Source: Pseudomonas sp. | GTDB taxonomy: Bacteria > Pseudomonadota > Gammaproteobacteria > Pseudomonadales > Pseudomonadaceae | DNA: 64,000 nt | Assembly: GCF_030683065.1 (NCBI RefSeq) | Contig: NZ_JAUXMX010000045.1 | Span: 1-64,000, forward strand | Reading direction: 5' to 3' | In this document: one piece after another, positions 59,691-64,000 of the stretch | Numbering within the stretch: the first letter of the stretch is position 1 | Layout: every line of letters starts with the position of its first letter | Program-made: the position numbers and the translations under genes | The notes under the pieces: generated by a model | Databases searched by the model: none | Seen by the model: the letters and a program-made list of their open reading frames with translations, nothing else | Told to the model about the DNA's origin: nothing

Positions 59691-60385
59691 CCGACCAGCA
59701 GACTGTGCCCCAGCCACTCGACGCGGCCGCGATTGCCGACTATCTGCGCCGGCACCCGGCGTTCTTCGTCGAGCATGACGAATTGCTTGCGGAGTTGCGC
59801 ATCCCCCACCAGCGCGGTGACACCATTTCGCTGGTCGAGCGTCAGATGACATTGTTGCGCGAACGCAACATCGAGATGCGCCATCGCCTCTCGCAGTTGA
59901 TGGATGTGGCCCGCGACAACGACCGCCTGTTCGACAAGACCCGACGCTTGGTGCTCGATCTACTCGATGCCTCCAGCCTCGAAGAGGTGGTCAGCACCGT
60001 AGAAGACAGCCTGCGCCATAAGTTTCAGGTGCCTTTTGTCAGCCTGATTCTGTTCAACGATACGCCACTGGCGGTCGGTCGCTCGGTCAGCAGTGCCGAA
60101 GCACATCAGGCCATCGGCGGCCTGCTGGCAGGCGGCAAGACCATCTGCGGCGTGCTGCGTGAGAATGAGCTGAGCTTTCTGTTCGGCGAAAACGAAGCCG
60201 GGCAGATCGGTTCGGCGGCAGTGGTCGCGCTGTCCCATCAGGGCCTGCATGGCGTGCTGGCGATTGGCAGCAGTGACCCGCAACACTACAAGAGCTCCCT
60301 GGGCACCCTCTTCCTCGGCTATATCGCCGAAGTCCTGGCCCGCGTCCTGCCGCGCTTCGCCACGCCACTGCGCTCGGTACGTTAA
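59687..60385 (+). CDS. DUF484 (YigA-like) GAF-fold protein
   Basis: The 232-residue protein has the DUF484 start ([16 protein letters not shown] text [27 protein letters not shown]), a coiled-coil helix ([34 protein letters not shown]) and a GAF-like domain. It normally stands between dapF and xerC in gammaproteobacteria. The function is unknown. Here the following xerC is only a remnant. Confidence 0.88.
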   Translation: MTDQQTVPQPLDAAAIADYLRRHPAFFVEHDELLAELRIPHQRGDTISLVERQMTLLRERNIEMRHRLSQLMDVARDNDRLFDKTRRLVLDLLDASSLEEVVSTVEDSLRHKFQVPFVSLILFNDTPLAVGRSVSSAEAHQAIGGLLAGGKTICGVLRENELSFLFGENEAGQIGSAAVVALSHQGLHGVLAIGSSDPQHYKSSLGTLFLGYIAEVLARVLPRFATPLRSVR

Positions 60386-60442
60386 TGACGGGGGCTTCAG
60401 CCCGCCAAGCCATTGACCCGTGCTGGCAGCACCCGGACCTGA

Positions 60443-60650
60443 CTGGCGGCCTGGCGCGCATACCGGACGAGCGCGCAGCAACTTAGCGAGCTGAATGCCC
60501 CTGCTTTTCACGCAGCACAATGTCAGCAGCGCAGCAGCCGCGCGTTTCGTCACAGCCTTTAAGCGCTATACCTATCCAGGTTTCCAGCACCTGGCCACGG
60601 TGTATGATCGCGCCCATCCACGAGTCAAACGCACAGGCAGTAGCGAATGA
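60443..60650 (+). pseudogene. xerC: decayed xerC (sss) remnant
   Basis: Between the DUF484 and HAD genes, where pseudomonads carry a ~300-codon tyrosine recombinase, only about 260 bases remain. Codons 60567-60650 read YTYPGFQHLATVYDRAHPR and then VKRTGSSE-stop, matching the XerC C-terminus YTHLDFQHLA.VYD.AHPR.KR from the catalytic tyrosine on. The stop overlaps the HAD ATG as in intact operons. A separate frame at 60443-60562 (LAAWRAYRTSAQQ...ELNAPAF) may be a scrap of the N-terminal domain. No full gene can be read. Confidence 0.7.
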
Positions 60651-61342
60651 GCATTCAACTGATCACCTTCGACCTCGACGACACCCTGTGGGACGTGACC
60701 CCAGTGATGCAAGACGCCGAGGCGACACTGCGCAACTGGCTGGCCATGCACGCGCCACGCTTGGGTGCGGTGCCGGTCGAGCACCTGTGGACGATTCGCA
60801 CGCAGTTGCTGCAAGGCGAACCATCGCTCAAGCATCGCCTCAGCGAGCTACGCCGGCGCATCCTGCACCATGCCTTGGCAGGCGCAGGCTATGCGTCCAG
60901 CGATGCCGCAGCACTGGCGGAGGAGGGTTTCCAGGTATTTCTCGCCGCGCGCCATCAGGTCGAGTTGTTCGCCGAAGTGCACCCGACGCTCGAGACTCTG
61001 GCCAATCGCTTCCAGCTCGGGGTGATTACCAATGGCAATGCTGATGTACGCCGCCTGGGCCTCGCCGATTACTTCCAGTTCGCCCTGTGTGCGGAAGAGC
61101 TCGGCATCGGCAAACCCGATCCCAAGCCCTTTCAGGAAGCACTCAAGCGCTCAGGGATTGCCGCACGACATGCAGTGCATGTCGGCGACCACCCCAGTGA
61201 CGATATCGCCGGCGCCCAGGCTGCAGGCCTGCGGGCAATCTGGTTCAACCCGCAAGACAAGGCCTGGGAAGGCGACAAGCGCGCCGATGGCGAAATCCGC
61301 AGCCTGGCCGAATTACCCGCGCTGCTGCATAGCTGGGTGTAA
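60647..61342 (+). CDS. HAD-family hydrolase (YigB-like)
   Basis: The 231-residue HAD phosphatase has motif I FDLDDTLWD, motif II VITNGN, the motif III lysine in GIGKPDPKPF and motif IV VGDHPSDDIAGAQAAG. E. coli YigB, in the same position after xerC, dephosphorylates a flavin precursor and other small phosphates. The ATG overlaps the xerC stop. Confidence 0.9.
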   Translation: MSIQLITFDLDDTLWDVTPVMQDAEATLRNWLAMHAPRLGAVPVEHLWTIRTQLLQGEPSLKHRLSELRRRILHHALAGAGYASSDAAALAEEGFQVFLAARHQVELFAEVHPTLETLANRFQLGVITNGNADVRRLGLADYFQFALCAEELGIGKPDPKPFQEALKRSGIAARHAVHVGDHPSDDIAGAQAAGLRAIWFNPQDKAWEGDKRADGEIRSLAELPALLHSWV

Positions 61343-61403
61343 GTCGCGCCCTTGGCGGTCGTTGATCAACGATGCCACCTCGCCAAGGGCTTGCAACAGC
61401 CGA

Positions 61404-61727
61404 TCAGATAGGCCGGCTGCCGTACTTACTGTCAGGCTTTTTCGGCGGGTCAGACACCACGTTAGGCTCAACCTCCTGCACCTTGCCACCGCGCGCCAGG
61501 TACTCTTCCATGGCGCGAGCCAGAGCGTCGCGATCCTTTTGCTTGGCTTCGACGCTCGGCAGCTCCTCAACATTGACTGCCTTGGCTTTGGCCTTGGTCT
61601 TGCTGGTGCTGACAACTTCGTCGCCGTCATCATCACCGCTGTCGACGTCATCGGCGGTAGCCATTTCCTCGCCAGTGTCCTCGTCAGCCCCTTCGAGCTC
61701 GTCTTGTTCCAGATCTTCGTCGCTCAT
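61404..61727 (-). CDS. sutA: SutA-like RNA polymerase-binding regulator
   Basis: The 107-residue protein has a strongly acidic N-terminal tail (SDEDLEQDELEGADEDTGEE and further Asp runs), a central helix (EAKQKDRDALARAMEEYLARGGKVQEVEP) and the ending KKPDSKYGSRPI. This is the pattern of P. aeruginosa SutA, an intrinsically disordered RNA polymerase partner active in slow growth. Its place beside amtB agrees. ATG 61727 is chosen over 61739. Confidence 0.85.
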   Translation of the reverse strand: MSDEDLEQDELEGADEDTGEEMATADDVDSGDDDGDEVVSTSKTKAKAKAVNVEELPSVEAKQKDRDALARAMEEYLARGGKVQEVEPNVVSDPPKKPDSKYGSRPI

Positions 61728-61911
61728 GTTCAACCTCATGACTTGCGAAAAGCAGGTTAGTTATAGCCCAGCAACGTGATCTTTCGTACGTCACCGGAAA
61801 ATTCAAATGACCTTGCCTGGCAAAGCCTCCAGCCGCATATCGCGCTGGCCAGGACAAGCAGTGTGGCGTTGCATAACAGTGCTTATCGGCGCGCATTCTA
61901 GCGTGCTGTCA

Positions 61912-61949
61912 GAAAAAACAAAGGGCGCCTTTAGGCGCCCTTGTTTTAA
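61912..61949 (-). terminator. intrinsic terminator of the ammonium transporter gene
   Basis: AAGGGCGCC/GGCGCCCTT stem with a TTTA loop, flanked by A- and T-tracts, so it can work on both strands. It lies just after the amtB stop. The rest of the 61728-61960 gap shows nothing else. Confidence 0.9.
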
Positions 61950-61960
61950 ATCACTGGCAA

Positions 61961-63211
61961 TCAGCTTTTAGTGAATTCCGGATAGGCTTCCATACCGCAT
62001 TCTGCGATATCTACACCTTCGTATTCTTCTTCCTCGCTGACACGCAGACCGATCACCAGCTTGATGATCGACCAGACAATCAGGCTGGCGATGAAGACCC
62101 AGGCAAAGATGCAGACCAGACCGAGCAACTGGGCGCCAAGAGTGGCATCCGGGTTGGTCAGTACCACCGCCAACAGCCCCCAGATACCGGCAACGCCGTG
62201 CACGGAAATGGCACCCACCGGGTCGTCGAGCTTGAGCTTATCCAGCCCCAGGATAGAGAACACCACCAGCACGCCACCGACACCACCGATCAGGGTCGCT
62301 TGCAACGCTGTCGGAGTAAGCGGTTCAGCAGTGATCGCCACCAGGCCGGCCAGGGCACCGTTGAGGGCCATGGTCAGATCGGCCTTGCCGAACAGGATGC
62401 GCGCCACGATCAATGCGGCGATCAGTCCACCGGCAGCAGCCATGTTGGTGTTGACGAACACCTGGGCTACGGCGTTGGCGTCTTCGATGGTGCTCATTTT
62501 CAACTGCGAACCGCCGTTGAAGCCAAACCAGCCCATCCACAGGATGAAGGTACCCAGCGCCGCCATCGGCAGATTGGCACCCGGAATGGCGTTGACCTGA
62601 CCGTTGGCGCCGTACTTGCCTTTACGTGCGCCCAACAGCAGCACACCCGCCAGAGCTGCAGCAGCGCCCGCCATGTGCACCACGCCCGAACCAGCAAAGT
62701 CGAGGAAGCCCGCTTCGTTAAGGAAGCCCGAACCCCACTTCCAGAAGCCCTGCACCGGGTAGATGAAGCCGGTCATGACCACTGCGAAGGCGAGGAAAGC
62801 CCACAGTTTCATGCGCTCGGCCACGGCACCGGAGACAATCGACATACAGGTAGCGGCGAACACCACCTGGAAGAAGAAGTCCGAACGAGCCGAATAATAA
62901 GGCGCGTCCTCACCACCGGCGAGAACCGACTCGACGCTGTGCTCGTCACCGATCAGGAAGCCCAGGCTTGGCAGAATGCCGCCTTCCGGGCTGGAATACA
63001 TGATGTGGTAACCGATCACCAGGTACATGACACAGGCCACCGCATACAGAGCGATGTTCTTGGTGAGAATTTCGGTGGTGTTCTTCGCCCTTACCAGGCC
63101 AGCTTCGAGCATGGCAAAACCTGCTGCCATCCACATCACCAGAGCACCGCAAATCAAAAAGTAGAAGGTATCGAAGCCGTACTGCAGTGCAGTCAATGCT
63201 GTGTTGTCCAT
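61961..63211 (-). CDS. amtB: ammonium transporter Amt
   Basis: The 416-residue protein lacks the usual long cleavable signal and has about eleven transmembrane helices: FLICGALVMWMAAGFAMLEAGLVRAKNT, DFAGSGVVHMAGAAAALAG (first pore histidine region), NGALAGLVAITA and SVHGVAGIWGLLAV (second pore histidine). The C-terminal cytosolic tail ends in a GlnK-contact-like stretch. A second amt gene lies 80 bases upstream on the same strand. Confidence 0.94.
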   Translation of the reverse strand: MDNTALTALQYGFDTFYFLICGALVMWMAAGFAMLEAGLVRAKNTTEILTKNIALYAVACVMYLVIGYHIMYSSPEGGILPSLGFLIGDEHSVESVLAGGEDAPYYSARSDFFFQVVFAATCMSIVSGAVAERMKLWAFLAFAVVMTGFIYPVQGFWKWGSGFLNEAGFLDFAGSGVVHMAGAAAALAGVLLLGARKGKYGANGQVNAIPGANLPMAALGTFILWMGWFGFNGGSQLKMSTIEDANAVAQVFVNTNMAAAGGLIAALIVARILFGKADLTMALNGALAGLVAITAEPLTPTALQATLIGGVGGVLVVFSILGLDKLKLDDPVGAISVHGVAGIWGLLAVVLTNPDATLGAQLLGLVCIFAWVFIASLIVWSIIKLVIGLRVSEEEEYEGVDIAECGMEAYPEFTKS

Positions 63212-63291
63212 GGTTCACCTCTTGCCGGCGCGCTTTTAAAGCGCTGTTCGGTTAAGGCGTCCGGGGTTGGCTCCGGACGCACTCCGTGTGC

Positions 63292-64000
63292 TTACAGGTT
63301 GTAGCCACGCTCGTTATGCAGGGCGAGGTCGAGACCGACCGTCTCTTCCTCGTCACTGACACGCAGGCCCATTACTAGGTCGATCACTTTCAGAATCACG
63401 AAGGTCAATACCGCGGTGTAGACCACCGTGAAGGCCACGCCCTCGAACTGCACCCACAGTTGCGCGGGAATGTTCTCTACCGTGCCAAAGCCACCCAACG
63501 CCGGCGCGGCGAACGCCCCGGTAAGAATGGCGCCAACAATCCCGCCCACGGCATGTACGCCGAAGACATCCAGAGAATCGTCATAACCAAACTTGCGTTT
63601 CAGACTGGTGGCGCAGAAGAAGCAGATCACTCCAGACGCCAGGCCAATAACCAATGCCCCCATCGGCCCGGCAGTGCCGGACGCAGGCGTAATAGCCACC
63701 AGCCCGGCCACCGCACCGGAAGCAATACCCAGCACGCTGGGTTTACGGTGGGTGATCCACTCGGCAAACATCCAGCTCAACGCCGCCGTCGCCGTGGCAA
63801 TCTGGGTCACCAGCATGGCCATGCCAGCAGTGCCGTTGGCCGCCAGGGCCGAGCCGGCGTTGAAGCCAAACCAGCCAACCCAGAGCATGCTTGCGCCGAT
63901 CAGGGTGTAGCCAAGGTTGTGCGGCGGCATGGCGGTAGTCGGAAAGCCCTTGCGCTTGCCCAGCACCAGACAGGCCACCAGACCGGCGATCCCGGCATTG
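63292..64000 (-). CDS. second ammonium transporter, C-terminal part
   Basis: The gene runs off the right edge; about the last 236 codons are present. GYTLIGASMLWVGWFGFNAGSALAANG, SGAVAGLVAITPASG, FGVHAVGGIVGAILTG and the tail MGLRVSDEEETVGLDLALHNERGY show a typical Amt with the second pore histidine. It differs clearly from its neighbour, so this is a tandem pair of diverged paralogues. A glnK gene would be expected further right. Confidence 0.93.
   Translation of the reverse strand, partial: NAGIAGLVACLVLGKRKGFPTTAMPPHNLGYTLIGASMLWVGWFGFNAGSALAANGTAGMAMLVTQIATATAALSWMFAEWITHRKPSVLGIASGAVAGLVAITPASGTAGPMGALVIGLASGVICFFCATSLKRKFGYDDSLDVFGVHAVGGIVGAILTGAFAAPALGGFGTVENIPAQLWVQFEGVAFTVVYTAVLTFVILKVIDLVMGLRVSDEEETVGLDLALHNERGYNL

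Noticed and set aside
60520..61044. A 174-codon open frame starting in the xerC remnant
   Set aside because: It overlaps the clear HAD gene in another frame and its translation matches nothing.

Overview
The window is two genomic segments from different bacteria, joined inside one gene. Bases 1 to about 23,500 look like a G+C-rich alphaproteobacterium of the Caulobacterales (Caulobacter/Phenylobacterium type). Bases from about 23,540 to 64,000 are a Pseudomonas chromosome segment of lower G+C. The switch falls inside rho (23187-24443, minus). The N-terminal ~300 codons of rho are pseudomonad and the last ~95 are alphaproteobacterial. Gene order on each side matches its own lineage, so a chimeric (metagenomic) assembly at a conserved stretch of rho is much more likely than a real chromosome.

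Alphaproteobacterial segment. It opens with the 3' end of an IS481-type transposase and a small secreted protein. Next come ftsK, lolA, a candidate small RNA, xthA, the response regulator cenR, yggS, a thiE-like gene, ntrZ, a DUF3576 lipoprotein, leuS, lptE and holA. A tetR / metallo-beta-lactamase-fold lipoprotein pair sits between holA and parB. The origin-proximal block parB-parA-rsmG-mnmG-mnmE follows, with two perfect parS sites (one inside mnmG), then a DUF6489 gene, a dienelactone hydrolase and a quinone oxidoreductase. Three long palindromic intergenic elements and two copies of a GAGAC/TATAGTC element are scattered through it.

Pseudomonas segment. Rho and trxA are followed by an accessory GntR regulator plus a four-gene polar amino-acid ABC transporter. 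Polyphosphate metabolism (ppx, ppk), hemB, a DedA protein, elbB, a thioesterase, a YaiI protein, an SDR, a LysE exporter, a small MscS channel and an ABC-F protein come next. Then come the algP/algQ/hemYXDC/algR/algZ alginate-regulation and haem cluster, argH, a GST, cyaA, rnk, cyaY and the lppL-lysA-dapF-DUF484-(xerC)-HAD operon. The segment ends with sutA and two adjacent ammonium transporters. xerC, normally between the DUF484 gene and the HAD gene, survives only as a decayed tail.

No tRNA, rRNA or CRISPR array was seen. No clearly new multi-gene system was found. The best leads are the probably leaderless, operator-controlled tetR/MBL module beside parB, the structured RNA candidate between lolA and xthA, the shared TATAGTC-containing elements, and the eroded xerC locus.
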